64,000 nt of DNA from Sphingomonas sp. IBVSS2 (GTDB taxonomy: Bacteria; Pseudomonadota; Alphaproteobacteria; Sphingomonadales; Sphingomonadaceae): NCBI RefSeq assembly GCF_002127225.1, contig NZ_NFUR01000007.1, positions 62,001 to 126,000 of the forward strand, read 5' to 3'. The position numbers and the translations under genes are program-made. Within the stretch, counting starts at the first letter, position 1. Each line of letters starts with the position of its first letter. Shown here one piece after another: positions 1 to 7,515 of the stretch. The notes beneath the pieces were generated by a model. That model did not search any database and was not told the origin of the DNA. It was given only the letters and a program-made list of their open reading frames with translations.

Positions 1-291
1 AACGGTGCCGACCAGCTTGGCCGGATCCGATTCGCTGCGCACATAATAGGCGCCCTCGACCAGTTCCTTGGGCCAGGGCCGGAATTCGAGCGACTGGGCA
101 TCGAGGATGGTGCCCACCGGCAACTCGCGCTTGGCGACGAGCACCTCGGTGGTGTTCTGCGGCTGGACGGCCGCGGGCACGGCACCGGCCTGGGGCGCGG
201 GCGCGCCGCTCATCAGGTTGCGCGCCATGAACGCGGTGATGGCCGCCACGACGAGCGCGCCGACGAGCAGGATCAGCTTGCGTGCATCCAT
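1..291 (-). CDS. cpaB: Flp pilus assembly protein CpaB, N-terminal part
   Basis: This is the first 97 codons of a CpaB/RcpC-type protein; the rest lies beyond the left edge. CpaB is a periplasmic component of the tight-adherence (Tad/Flp) pilus machine. The protein begins MDARKLILLVGALVVAAITA, a single N-terminal membrane anchor, followed by a Pro/Ala-rich linker and then a stretch (LVAKRELPVGTILDAQSLEF) typical of the SAF domain of this family. The neighbouring prepilin peptidase gene on the same strand supports the call. No catalytic residues are expected. Confidence 0.85.
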   Translation of the reverse strand, partial: MDARKLILLVGALVVAAITAFMARNLMSGAPAPQAGAVPAAVQPQNTTEVLVAKRELPVGTILDAQSLEFRPWPKELVEGAYYVRSESDPAKLVGTV

Positions 292-351
292 TTCGCTATT
301 CCCAAGCCTTCTCAAAAGCGCCGGCGTATGTGGTTGCGCCAGCGTTAAACA

Positions 352-825
352 TCACCCGAACTGGTTAAAAATCGGTTCGCGAAGAACCAGCAGCGCGGCG
401 ATCGCGATGGCGACGCCATAGGGGATCTCCAGGGGCCCCCCCGCGTCGCGGCGCAGCCGCTTCTCGATCACCATCAGGAGCGTGAGCCCGCCGCCGATCA
501 GCGACATGAGCACGAGCATCCACACCAGCGGCTGCACCGGCAGCCACAGCGCGAGCGCCCCGATCATCTTCACGTCGCCGCCGCCCATCTGCCCCAGCGC
601 GAAGGCGCCGAGGAAGAAGGCGAAGACGAGCGCGGCGACGCCGGCCTGCATCGCCACGTCCGGCCACAGCGCCAGGCCGTTCGCCCACCACCAGAGCGGT
701 GCCAGCAATGCGATGGCGGCATTCTTCCAGTTGGCGATCTCGCGTGTGCGCGCATCCTGGATGCCCGCCGAGACGAGCAGCAGCGCAAGTGCTACGAGCA
801 GCAAAGTGACGAACACATCCCCCAT
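352..825 (-). CDS. cpaA: A24-family prepilin peptidase CpaA
   Basis: A 157-aa polytopic membrane aspartyl protease that trims Flp prepilins before assembly. The two family aspartates are visible: one in GIQDARTREIANW after the first membrane segment, and one in the GxGD-type motif GGGDVKMIGAL. Four to five hydrophobic segments fill the rest. The length suits the short CpaA/TadV class, which lacks the methyltransferase domain of PilD. It sits upstream of cpaB on the same strand with a 60-bp gap, so the two are probably co-transcribed. Confidence 0.9.
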   Translation of the reverse strand: MGDVFVTLLLVALALLLVSAGIQDARTREIANWKNAAIALLAPLWWWANGLALWPDVAMQAGVAALVFAFFLGAFALGQMGGGDVKMIGALALWLPVQPLVWMLVLMSLIGGGLTLLMVIEKRLRRDAGGPLEIPYGVAIAIAALLVLREPIFNQFG

Positions 826-874
826 GTCGCCAAAGTCCTAGACGGGACGGCTTATCAAAACGTAACCAAGCCCC

Positions 875-1819
875 ATGCGTGAAAACCCGGATATCCGCCG
901 CACCATCCCCGTTGGAGCCAAGGTCCATCACTGGACGGCCCCCGACGGCTGGCAGCTGCGCGCCTTCGCCTGGCCCGCCGAGACCTCCACGCCGCGCGGA
1001 TCGATCCTGTTCCAGGGCGGCCGGGGCGACATCTTCGAGAAGTATCTCGAGGCCTTCCACCATTGGCACGACCAGGGCTGGACGATCACGTCGTTCGACT
1101 GGCGGGGCCAGGGCGGCTCGGGCCGGCTGACCGCCGCGGCCGATTGCGGCGACATCGACAGCTTCGACAGCTTCATCGCCGACCTGCGCGCCTTTTACGC
1201 GGACTGGGAGGCGGCGACGCCCGGCCCGCATGTGGTGATGGGCCATTCGATGGGCGGCCACCTGGTGCTGCGCGGGCTGGTCGACGGCGCGATCCGCCCC
1301 GATGCCGCGGTGATCGTCGCGCCGATGCTCGGCGTGAAGAGCGCGCTGGGCCCCTTTGCCGAGCGGGCTGCGCGCATCCTGGGCGGCGTGGGCGACAGCA
1401 CCCGGCCCGCCTGGAAGAGCAACGAGAAGCCCTATACCACCGAGACTCGCGCCAACCTGCTCACCCATGATCCCGATCGCTATGCCGACGAGATCTGGTG
1501 GCAGCAGCACGATCCCGCGATCGTCACCGGCCCGCCGAGCTGGCGCTGGCTGATCCAGGCATTCAAGTCGATGCGCGAACTGGCGGGCAATCCGAAGCTT
1601 CGGAAGATGCCGGTGCCCGTGCTCGCCCTGGTCGCCAAGGCGGACGGGCTGGTCGATGCGAAGGCTGCGCTCCGGATCGTGCCGAAGCTCCCCGACGCCC
1701 GCATCGTCAGCTTCGGCAAGGAAAGCGCACACGAGATCCTGCGCGAGGAAGACAGGGTCCGCAACCGCGCGATCGGCGAGATCGACCTTTTCCTCGCCGC
1801 CCGCGCCCAGCGGCGCTGA
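875..1819 (+). CDS. alpha/beta hydrolase, lysophospholipase-like
   Basis: A 314-aa cytosolic alpha/beta-hydrolase of the PldB/monoglyceride-lipase type. The nucleophile elbow GHSMGG is near residue 125. A later Asp (AKADGLVD) and His (ESAHEIL) complete a plausible triad. There is no signal peptide. The stop codon overlaps the start of the next gene (TGATG), so the two are translationally coupled. The substrate cannot be read from the sequence; monoacylglycerol or lysophospholipid is typical of the family. It diverges from cpaA with only 49 bp between them. Confidence 0.85.
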   Translation: MRENPDIRRTIPVGAKVHHWTAPDGWQLRAFAWPAETSTPRGSILFQGGRGDIFEKYLEAFHHWHDQGWTITSFDWRGQGGSGRLTAAADCGDIDSFDSFIADLRAFYADWEAATPGPHVVMGHSMGGHLVLRGLVDGAIRPDAAVIVAPMLGVKSALGPFAERAARILGGVGDSTRPAWKSNEKPYTTETRANLLTHDPDRYADEIWWQQHDPAIVTGPPSWRWLIQAFKSMRELAGNPKLRKMPVPVLALVAKADGLVDAKAALRIVPKLPDARIVSFGKESAHEILREEDRVRNRAIGEIDLFLAARAQRR

Positions 1820-2898
1820 TGGCCCATGACATAGCGATCGTGGGTGCCGGCATTGCCGGTGCCAGCCTCGCGGCCGAGCTCGCGCCGCATGCGCGCGTGC
1901 TGCTGCTCGAGGCCGAGGAGCGCGCCGGTTATCACGCCACCGGTCGCTCGGCCGCCTTCTGGTCCGAAAGCTATGGCGGGCCCGCCGTCCAGCCGCTCAC
2001 CACTGCCTCGGGCCCGATGCTCGCGAAATATCTGGAGCCGATGGGCTCGGTCCATGTCGGTCGGGCGGACGAGGCCGGGGCGATCGCGGCGTTCCTCGCC
2101 GAGTTCGAGGGCACGGGGGTGGAACTGCGTTCGGTCGATCCGCGGGCGATGATCCCGGGCCTGCGCCCCGAATGGACGCTCGGCGTGTTCGAGCCGAGCT
2201 GCGAATATATCGATGTCGGCGGCCTGCACGGCGCCATGCTCGCCGCGGCGAAGCGGGCGGGAGCGGAATTGCGGACGCTTGCCGGGCTCCTCTCCGCGCG
2301 GCGCGAGGGCGGCACGTGGAAGCTCGATACCCGGGCCGGCACCTTCGAGGCTGCCATTCTCGTCGATGCCGCCGGCGCCTGGGCCGATCCGGTGGCGGAG
2401 ATGGCCGGGGCAAGGCCGCTCGGCATCCGGCCCTATCGCCGCACGATCATGCAGCTGAAGACCGATCCCGCGCCCGTGCCCGGCAGCCCGATGGTCGCGC
2501 ATATCGGCGGCAGCTTCTATTGGAAGCCGGAGGCGGGCGGCCGCATCTGGCTGAGCCCGCACGACGAGATCGCGACGCCGCCCTGCGACGCCCAGCCGGA
2601 GGATATCGACGTCGCCACGGCGATCGACCGGTTCGAGCATGTCGTCGACTGGCAGGTGGAGAAGCTCGAGCACAAATGGGCCGGCCTCAGGACCTTCGCT
2701 CCCGATCGCCTGCCGGTCTATGGCTTCGACGCGGCGGTGCCGGGCTTTTTCTGGTGCGCCGGCCAGGGCGGCTTCGGCATCCAGACCGCGCCGGCCGCCG
2801 CCAGGCTCGCTTCGGCGCTGCTGCTCGGCGGCGCACCCGATCCTCTGGTCGCGGCTATTGACCCGGACCCCTATTCGCCTGCACGTTTCGGCAGCTAA
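1819..2898 (+). CDS. FAD-dependent oxidoreductase (DAO family)
   Basis: A 359-aa glycine/D-amino-acid oxidase-like flavoprotein. The N-terminus has the dinucleotide-binding GAGIAGASLAAEL, followed by a Ser/Ala-rich loop (GRSAAFWSESYGG). The C-terminus has the second FAD-contact region (GQGGFGIQTAPAAARLASALL). The ATG at 1819 overlaps the TGA of the hydrolase gene; a longer open frame upstream is only the antisense of that gene. The substrate is unknown; family members oxidise amino or 2-hydroxy acids. Confidence 0.85.
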   Translation: MAHDIAIVGAGIAGASLAAELAPHARVLLLEAEERAGYHATGRSAAFWSESYGGPAVQPLTTASGPMLAKYLEPMGSVHVGRADEAGAIAAFLAEFEGTGVELRSVDPRAMIPGLRPEWTLGVFEPSCEYIDVGGLHGAMLAAAKRAGAELRTLAGLLSARREGGTWKLDTRAGTFEAAILVDAAGAWADPVAEMAGARPLGIRPYRRTIMQLKTDPAPVPGSPMVAHIGGSFYWKPEAGGRIWLSPHDEIATPPCDAQPEDIDVATAIDRFEHVVDWQVEKLEHKWAGLRTFAPDRLPVYGFDAAVPGFFWCAGQGGFGIQTAPAAARLASALLLGGAPDPLVAAIDPDPYSPARFGS

Positions 2899-2932
2899 CC
2901 TGGGTTAGCCGTTCTAGTTCGGGAGAAAGCCA

Positions 2933-3106
2933 ATGGCACACAAGTTCGTGATCGAGCAGAACAAGGCCGGCGAGTATGTCGCGAAGTTCAAGTACAACAG
3001 CGAGATCATCTTCTGGACCGAAGGCTATTCCAGCAAGGCGAACGCGCGGAACGCCATAGAATCGATCCTGAAGAACGGTCCGGGCGCGCCGGTCGAAGAA
3101 GGCTGA
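2933..3106 (+). CDS. YegP/DUF1508-family small protein
   Basis: A 57-aa protein preceded by the ribosome-binding site GGGAGAAAG. It starts MAHKFVIEQNKAGEYVAKFK and contains the DUF1508 pattern of an N-terminal beta-strand pair followed by EGYSSKANARNAIESI. DUF1508 (YegP-like) proteins are small alpha-beta proteins, often duplicated; this is a single-repeat version. It lies 34 bp after the oxidoreductase gene. The function of the family is not established. Confidence 0.85.
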   Translation: MAHKFVIEQNKAGEYVAKFKYNSEIIFWTEGYSSKANARNAIESILKNGPGAPVEEG

Positions 3107-3134
3107 GGGGCTCGAAGAGCATCTCCTCCGACCT

Positions 3135-3161
3135 GTCACCCCGGGCTTGACCCGGGGTGAC
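3135..3161. terminator. perfect 11-bp inverted repeat after the YegP-like gene
   Basis: GTCACCCCGGG, loop CTTGA, then CCCGGGGTGAC. It lies between the end of the + strand YegP-like gene and the end of the - strand manD gene, so it may terminate both. There is no T-tract. The same GTCAyCCC...GGGrTGAC sequence type recurs elsewhere in the window, so it may also be a repeat element. Confidence 0.6.
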
Positions 3162-3239
3162 GGGGGAGGTGGCTGGCCCCGTCGCCTCTTCCAACATAGG
3201 ATCTCGCATGCTTGACGCGCCTGGCGCGCCCGCAGCGGC

Positions 3240-4451
3240 TCACCAGTTGAACATCGTCCCGTCCTCGAGCCGGTTCACCGGCAGGTAGGCGCGCTTATAC
3301 TCGTATTTCGCGGCGAGGACCTCGTCGATGTCCACGCCCAGGCCCGGCTTGTCGCCCGGATGCATCAGGCCCCGCTCGAAGCTGTAGGCATGGGGGAATA
3401 CCGCGTCTGTCTCTTCCGAATGGCGCATATATTCCTGGATGCCGAAATTGGGGATCGACAGGCCGAAATGCAGTGCCGCCGCCATGCACACCGGCGACAG
3501 GTCGGTGGCGCCATGGCAGCCGGTGCGCACCTGATAGAGATCGGCGAGCGCCGCCACCCGGCGCAGATGGGTGATGCCGCCGGCATGCACCACGGTCGCG
3601 CGGATATAGTCGATCAGCTGTTCCTCGATCAGCTGCTTGGCGTCCCAGATCGAATTGAAGATCTCGCCCACCGCCAGCGGCGTGGTGGTGTGCTGGCGGA
3701 TCAGCCGGAAGGCCGCCTGGTTCTCGGCCGGCGTCGCGTCCTCCAGCCAGAACAGGCGATACGGCTCCAGGTCCCTGCCCAGCCGCCCGGCCTCGATCGG
3801 CGTGAGGCGGTGGTGGACGTCGTGCAGCAGGTGGATGTCCCAGCCCAGCGCGTCGCGTGCCTTCTGGAACAGCTCGGGCACGAAGCGCATGTATTTCGCC
3901 GTGCTCCACTGCGATTCCTCGGGCAGCGATCCCTTGGCCGGTTCGTAATAGAAGCGCTCGCCCGACACGCCATAGGTCGTCGCCATGCCCGGCACGCCGG
4001 ACTGGAGGCGCACGGCGCGATAGCCTTGCTCCAGATATTCCTGCGCGCGCTCGATCGTCTCCGCGATATCGCTACCATTGGCATGGCCATAAACCATGCA
4101 CCCTTCGCGGGCGGCGCCGCCCAGCAGCTGGTAGACCGGCATGCCCGCCAGCTTGCCCTTGATGTCCCACAAGGCCATGTCGACCGCCGCGATCGCGGTC
4201 ATCGTCACCGGGCCGCGGCGCCAATAGGCGCCCTTGTAGAGATACTGCCAGATGTCTTCGATGCTGTGGGCATCTCGGCCGATAAGGCACGGAATCACAT
4301 GGTCGGTAAGGTAGCTCGCCACTGCCAGCTCGCGCCCGTTCAGCGTCGCGTCGCCAAGGCCGTAGACGCCCTCGTCGGTCTCGATCTTCAGCGTGACGAA
4401 GTTGCGGCCGGGGCGCGTCACGATGACGCGGGCGGCAGTGATACGTGGCAA
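3240..4451 (-). CDS. manD: D-mannonate dehydratase, enolase superfamily
   Basis: A 403-aa enzyme that dehydrates D-mannonate to 2-keto-3-deoxy-D-gluconate, the last common step of glucuronate breakdown. Metal ligands are D211 (HDVHHRL), E237 (WLEDATP) and E263 (VGEIF). The ManD-type catalytic residues R148, Y160 and H213 are present, each one position after the numbering of the Novosphingobium aromaticivorans enzyme. The best start is TTG at 4451 with AGGGGG upstream; the protein then begins MPRITAARVI. A TTGACA box (4509-4504) and the shared operator (4469-4482) lie upstream. Divergent from the GntR regulator. Confidence 0.92.
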   Translation of the reverse strand: MPRITAARVIVTRPGRNFVTLKIETDEGVYGLGDATLNGRELAVASYLTDHVIPCLIGRDAHSIEDIWQYLYKGAYWRRGPVTMTAIAAVDMALWDIKGKLAGMPVYQLLGGAAREGCMVYGHANGSDIAETIERAQEYLEQGYRAVRLQSGVPGMATTYGVSGERFYYEPAKGSLPEESQWSTAKYMRFVPELFQKARDALGWDIHLLHDVHHRLTPIEAGRLGRDLEPYRLFWLEDATPAENQAAFRLIRQHTTTPLAVGEIFNSIWDAKQLIEEQLIDYIRATVVHAGGITHLRRVAALADLYQVRTGCHGATDLSPVCMAAALHFGLSIPNFGIQEYMRHSEETDAVFPHAYSFERGLMHPGDKPGLGVDIDEVLAAKYEYKRAYLPVNRLEDGTMFNW

Positions 4452-4468
4452 AACGAAACCCCCTGGAA

Positions 4469-4482
4469 GTGGTCAGGCCAAT
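4469..4482 (-). promoter_or_regulatory. operator-like motif before manD
   Basis: Reads ATTGGCCTGACCAC on the minus strand, 18 bp upstream of the manD start and about 27 bp from the start of a TTGACA -35 box at 4509-4504. The core TGGCCTGACCA is an imperfect palindrome with the TGG-N5-CCA shape recognised by FadR/UxuR-type GntR regulators. The divergent GntR gene is the obvious candidate binder. Three near-identical copies lie elsewhere in the locus. Confidence 0.7.
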
Positions 4483-4539
4483 ATCCACTTGTATGACCTA
4501 TCGTGTCAACCTACGAGGTAGTGTAACAATGAGGGTGCG

Positions 4540-5310
4540 ATGAAGATTACCGGCAACAAGCTCTATCAGCGGGTGGCCGCTTCGATCACCGAGGCGATCG
4601 AGGCCGGTCGATGGTCGCCGGGCAGCCGGCTGCCGGGCGAGCGCGACCTGGCCGAGGAATACAAGGTCAGCCGGCCGACGATCCGCGAGGCGATGATCGC
4701 GCTCGAGATGAAGGGCTGGATCGAGGCGCGGCACGGCTCGGGCCTCTATGTCACGCGCCGCGACCATGGCAGCGGCGAGCGTGCCGATGCGCTCAATTTC
4801 GATGTCGGCGCCTTCGACCTGACCGAGGCGCGCATCCTGTTCGAGGGCGAGGCGGTGGCGCTTGCCGCGGTCTCGATCACCGACGAGCAGATCGAGGAAC
4901 TCGAAGCCATATTGCACGACATGGGAGCGGACGATTCGGACGAGCCCGCCGTGATGGATGCCGATCACCGTTTCCACCTCGCCATTGCCACCGCCACCGG
5001 CAATGCCGCGATCCGCAGCGTGGTCGAGTATCTGTGGGAGTTGCGCACCAAGTCGCCGCTGGCCGCCAACATGTTCGCGCGCGCCAAGCGCGGCGGCATC
5101 ACGCCGCGGGTGGAGGAGCATCGCCCGATCCTCGATTCGCTCAAGGCGCGCGATCCGCATGCCGCGCGCAACGCGATGCGCCGCCATCTGCGCGGCGTGG
5201 TCGACGACCTGCTCGAGGCCACCGAGCTCGAAGCGATGGAGCGCGCCCGCAGCGAGATCGACGCGCGCCGGAACAGCGTCGCCCAGCGGCTCAAGATCGG
5301 ATCGGCCTGA
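4540..5310 (+). CDS. GntR-family regulator, FadR/FCD subfamily
   Basis: A 256-aa DNA-binding repressor or activator. Residues about 5-75 form the winged helix (RLPGERDLAEEYKVSRPTIR, then RHGSGLYV). Residues about 95-235 form the all-helical FCD ligand domain (DADHRFHLAIATATGN carries the family Asp/His region). The subfamily includes UxuR, ExuR and other uronate-responsive proteins. It is divergent from manD and next to a polysaccharide locus, so a hexuronate or aldonate such as mannonate or fructuronate is the likely effector; this is inference. Confidence 0.9.
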   Translation: MKITGNKLYQRVAASITEAIEAGRWSPGSRLPGERDLAEEYKVSRPTIREAMIALEMKGWIEARHGSGLYVTRRDHGSGERADALNFDVGAFDLTEARILFEGEAVALAAVSITDEQIEELEAILHDMGADDSDEPAVMDADHRFHLAIATATGNAAIRSVVEYLWELRTKSPLAANMFARAKRGGITPRVEEHRPILDSLKARDPHAARNAMRRHLRGVVDDLLEATELEAMERARSEIDARRNSVAQRLKIGSA

Positions 5311-5350
5311 GGTTCGCGCCTTCGTCCTCTTCTCGTCATCGCCGTCCTTT

Positions 5351-5436
5351 CTCGTCATCCCCGTGCGGGCGGGGATCCTGAGTCGCGAGGGTCTGCTCCC
5401 TTGCCCTGGCTCCCCGGCCGTGCGGGGGTGACGGAA
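5351..5436. repeat. REP-like palindromic sequence
   Basis: Contains GTCATCCCCGTGCGGGCGGGGAT and, at its far end, GGGGGTGAC in opposite orientation. Together they give the GTCAtcccc...ggggTGAC outline also seen at 3135, 11811 and 58970. It fills most of the gap between the GntR gene and the promoter of the next gene. No coding signal is visible. Confidence 0.5.
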
Positions 5437-5468
5437 AACAGGGCAATGCTTTACCGTAACACAGTGGC

Positions 5469-5508
5469 TTGACACCGATTACCATGGCATGGAAATTGGC
5501 CTGACCAA
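5469..5508 (+). promoter_or_regulatory. promoter with overlapping operator before the lyase-like gene
   Basis: A perfect -35 TTGACA (5469-5474) is followed 20 bp later by ATTGGCCTGACCAA (5495-5508), which would overlap the -10/+1 region. It is the second copy of the motif before manD. An inverted pair AATTGGCC (5494-5501) and GGCCAATT (5516-5523) flanks the ribosome-binding site. The geometry suggests repression by blocking RNA polymerase. Confidence 0.65.
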
Positions 5509-5521
5509 AAGGAGAGGCCAA

Positions 5522-7399
5522 TTGAAGAATCACTCGCGTGCGCTGCTCGGTGCCGCCTGTCTCGCGTCGCTCGCAAGCCCGGCCGCGGTTGCGCAGCAGG
5601 CCGCGCCTGCGCCACATGGCCCGGTCTATGTCACGGCGCCGCCGATGGACGCGACGATCGAGGAGCGGCTGATGCCGCAGCTGGAGAGCCTGCTCCACCA
5701 GTTGCTGCGCGAGAAGCGCGACATGCGGCTGGACGGCGTGCCGGTGTTCGACAGCGGCGACAAGTTCCTGCCCGGCAAGATCGCCTCGGGCCTGCACTAT
5801 CTCCTGCTCGATACCCCGCGCGGCGACCCGCGCCTCGCCGGATATCTCGCCGGCTATCGCGAGATCGCCGACCTGACCGTCGCCGACCCGAACGATACCT
5901 GGGGCATCTATTACTATGTCTCCGCGCTCCACGCCCTGAAGCAGGCCGGGCTGCTGGAGGAGGCGGTGCGCCCCGAGACGCTGGCGCGCCTCCGCCAGCG
6001 CCTCGACTGGCGCAGCTTCGTCGATGCGCGCTCGCTCGAGCTGCTGCACGGGTTGCCGAACAATTATTACGGCGTCGCGTTCAGCGTCGCGCGGCTGCGC
6101 TACCTGCTCGGCTGGGAGGACGAGACCGCGTCCAGGGCGCTGCTCGAGCGGATGCTGGCGCATTACCGCACCTATTCGGGCAGATATGGCTTTGCCGACG
6201 AGACCGACGGGCAGGGCCGCTTCGACCGCTATTCGGTGCTGCTGATCGGCGAGATCGCCCAGCGCTTCATCGAGACGGGCATGGCGCCCACGCCGGAAGT
6301 GAAGGCCTGGCTGCGCAAGTCCGCCGAGCTGATGCTGGCGCGCGCGACGCTCACCGGCGAAGGCTGGGAATATGGCCGCAGCATCGGCACCTATGGCGAG
6401 ACGGCGTTCCTCGAAGTGCTCACTGCCGCCGCGAAGCTGGGCGTGCTCGCGCCGCGCGAGCGCGACATGGCCTATGCGCTCTCCAGCCGGATCGCCGCAC
6501 GCTATGCCGATTTCTGGCTGAACCCCGCCACCGGCTCGGTGAACCTGTGGGACGATGGCCGGCGTACCGACGGCTATCGCGGCAAGCATCGGATCCTGGG
6601 CGAGAATCTGAGCCTGGCGCGCCAGTATATCTACACCAACGCGCTGTGGAACGCGCTGGGCTACAAGCGCGCCGCGCCGTCGCCCGGCTATGCGGCCTGG
6701 CTGGAGACGCTGCCCGCCGCCCGCTTCACCTGGTTCGCGCGCGGCGCGCATGACCGGGCGCTGCTCACGCTGCGCGACCGCGGCCATGTCATCGGCCTGC
6801 CGATCATCAACGGCGCCGAGAGCCAGCACATGCACAATCCCTATTTCCCGATCCCGTTCGCGGGCGGGATGCTCCAGGGATCGGCGGACGCGAGCTTCCC
6901 CCAGCTCACTCCGCGCTTCGCGCTTACCGACGGCAGCATGCTGATGCCGCTGGCCTGGTTCCGCGGTGTGACCTGGCAGCGCCGGGGCGATCGCACGATC
7001 GTCAGCTGGCGGCAGGATGCGATGGACCGGATGGGCGGCAACGCGCCCGCCGCCGACAAGCGGATCACCGTGCGCACCCGCTATGAATTCGCACCGGGCC
7101 GGATCACGCGCACCGATGTCTATCGCGCGGCCGTGCCCGTCGATCTTTCCGAAGTCGCGCTCGAATTCGCCAGTTTCTCGGGCGATCCGCGCAGTTCCGG
7201 GCCGGGCGTCGTGACGTTCGGGGCTGGCGAGGTGACCGGCTTCTCCGCCACCGGCTATGACGGCTGCACGGTCGGCCCGGCCAGCGGCAAGGAATATCGC
7301 GCACCCACCGGCGCCTTCGCCTCGCTCGTCCGCTGCACGCTGGCGGGCAGGCGCCTTGCCGCACCGCTCACGCTGCGCTGGTCGCTCAGCTACAAGTGA
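5522..7399 (+). CDS. secreted polysaccharide lyase-like protein, family not assigned
   Basis: About 625 aa with a clear Sec signal peptide ending AAVAQQ. I start it at TTG 5522, which has AGGAGAGG directly upstream, rather than at ATG 5489, which would place the operator inside the coding region. The first two thirds are helical and rich in Trp, Tyr, Arg and His (GLPNNYYGVAFSVARLRYLL, GRFDRYSVLLIGEIAQRF), as in (alpha/alpha)n-toroid lyases. The last third looks like beta-sandwich (GDRTIVSWRQDAMDRMGG, RITVRTRYEFAPGRITRTD). Position and regulation point to a uronate-polymer lyase. I cannot name the PL family or assign catalytic residues. Confidence 0.7.
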   Translation: MKNHSRALLGAACLASLASPAAVAQQAAPAPHGPVYVTAPPMDATIEERLMPQLESLLHQLLREKRDMRLDGVPVFDSGDKFLPGKIASGLHYLLLDTPRGDPRLAGYLAGYREIADLTVADPNDTWGIYYYVSALHALKQAGLLEEAVRPETLARLRQRLDWRSFVDARSLELLHGLPNNYYGVAFSVARLRYLLGWEDETASRALLERMLAHYRTYSGRYGFADETDGQGRFDRYSVLLIGEIAQRFIETGMAPTPEVKAWLRKSAELMLARATLTGEGWEYGRSIGTYGETAFLEVLTAAAKLGVLAPRERDMAYALSSRIAARYADFWLNPATGSVNLWDDGRRTDGYRGKHRILGENLSLARQYIYTNALWNALGYKRAAPSPGYAAWLETLPAARFTWFARGAHDRALLTLRDRGHVIGLPIINGAESQHMHNPYFPIPFAGGMLQGSADASFPQLTPRFALTDGSMLMPLAWFRGVTWQRRGDRTIVSWRQDAMDRMGGNAPAADKRITVRTRYEFAPGRITRTDVYRAAVPVDLSEVALEFASFSGDPRSSGPGVVTFGAGEVTGFSATGYDGCTVGPASGKEYRAPTGAFASLVRCTLAGRRLAAPLTLRWSLSYK

Positions 7400-7440
7400 C
7401 GGGCGTTACGATCCGGGATTGCTTGCGCTGGCCAATTGGG

Positions 7441-7470
7441 TTGACACCGGTGCCAAATTGGCCTTACCAC
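7441..7470 (+). promoter_or_regulatory. promoter and operator before the TonB receptor
   Basis: TTGACA at 7441-7446 is followed 10 bp later by the third motif copy, ATTGGCCTTACCAC (7457-7470). The copy lies between -35 and -10 here, one helical turn closer to the -35 box than in the lyase promoter. GGCCAATT (7430-7437) and AATTGGCC (7456-7463) again form an inverted pair. Confidence 0.65.
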
Positions 7471-7515
7471 ACCATCAGACCCGAAAACGGGCGCAATAAT
7501 TGACGGGGAGATTCC

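Noticed and set aside
5489..5521. ATG 5489 as the start of the lyase-like gene
   Set aside because: It lies inside the operator and lacks a ribosome-binding site; TTG 5522 has AGGAGAGG upstream and begins a clean signal peptide.
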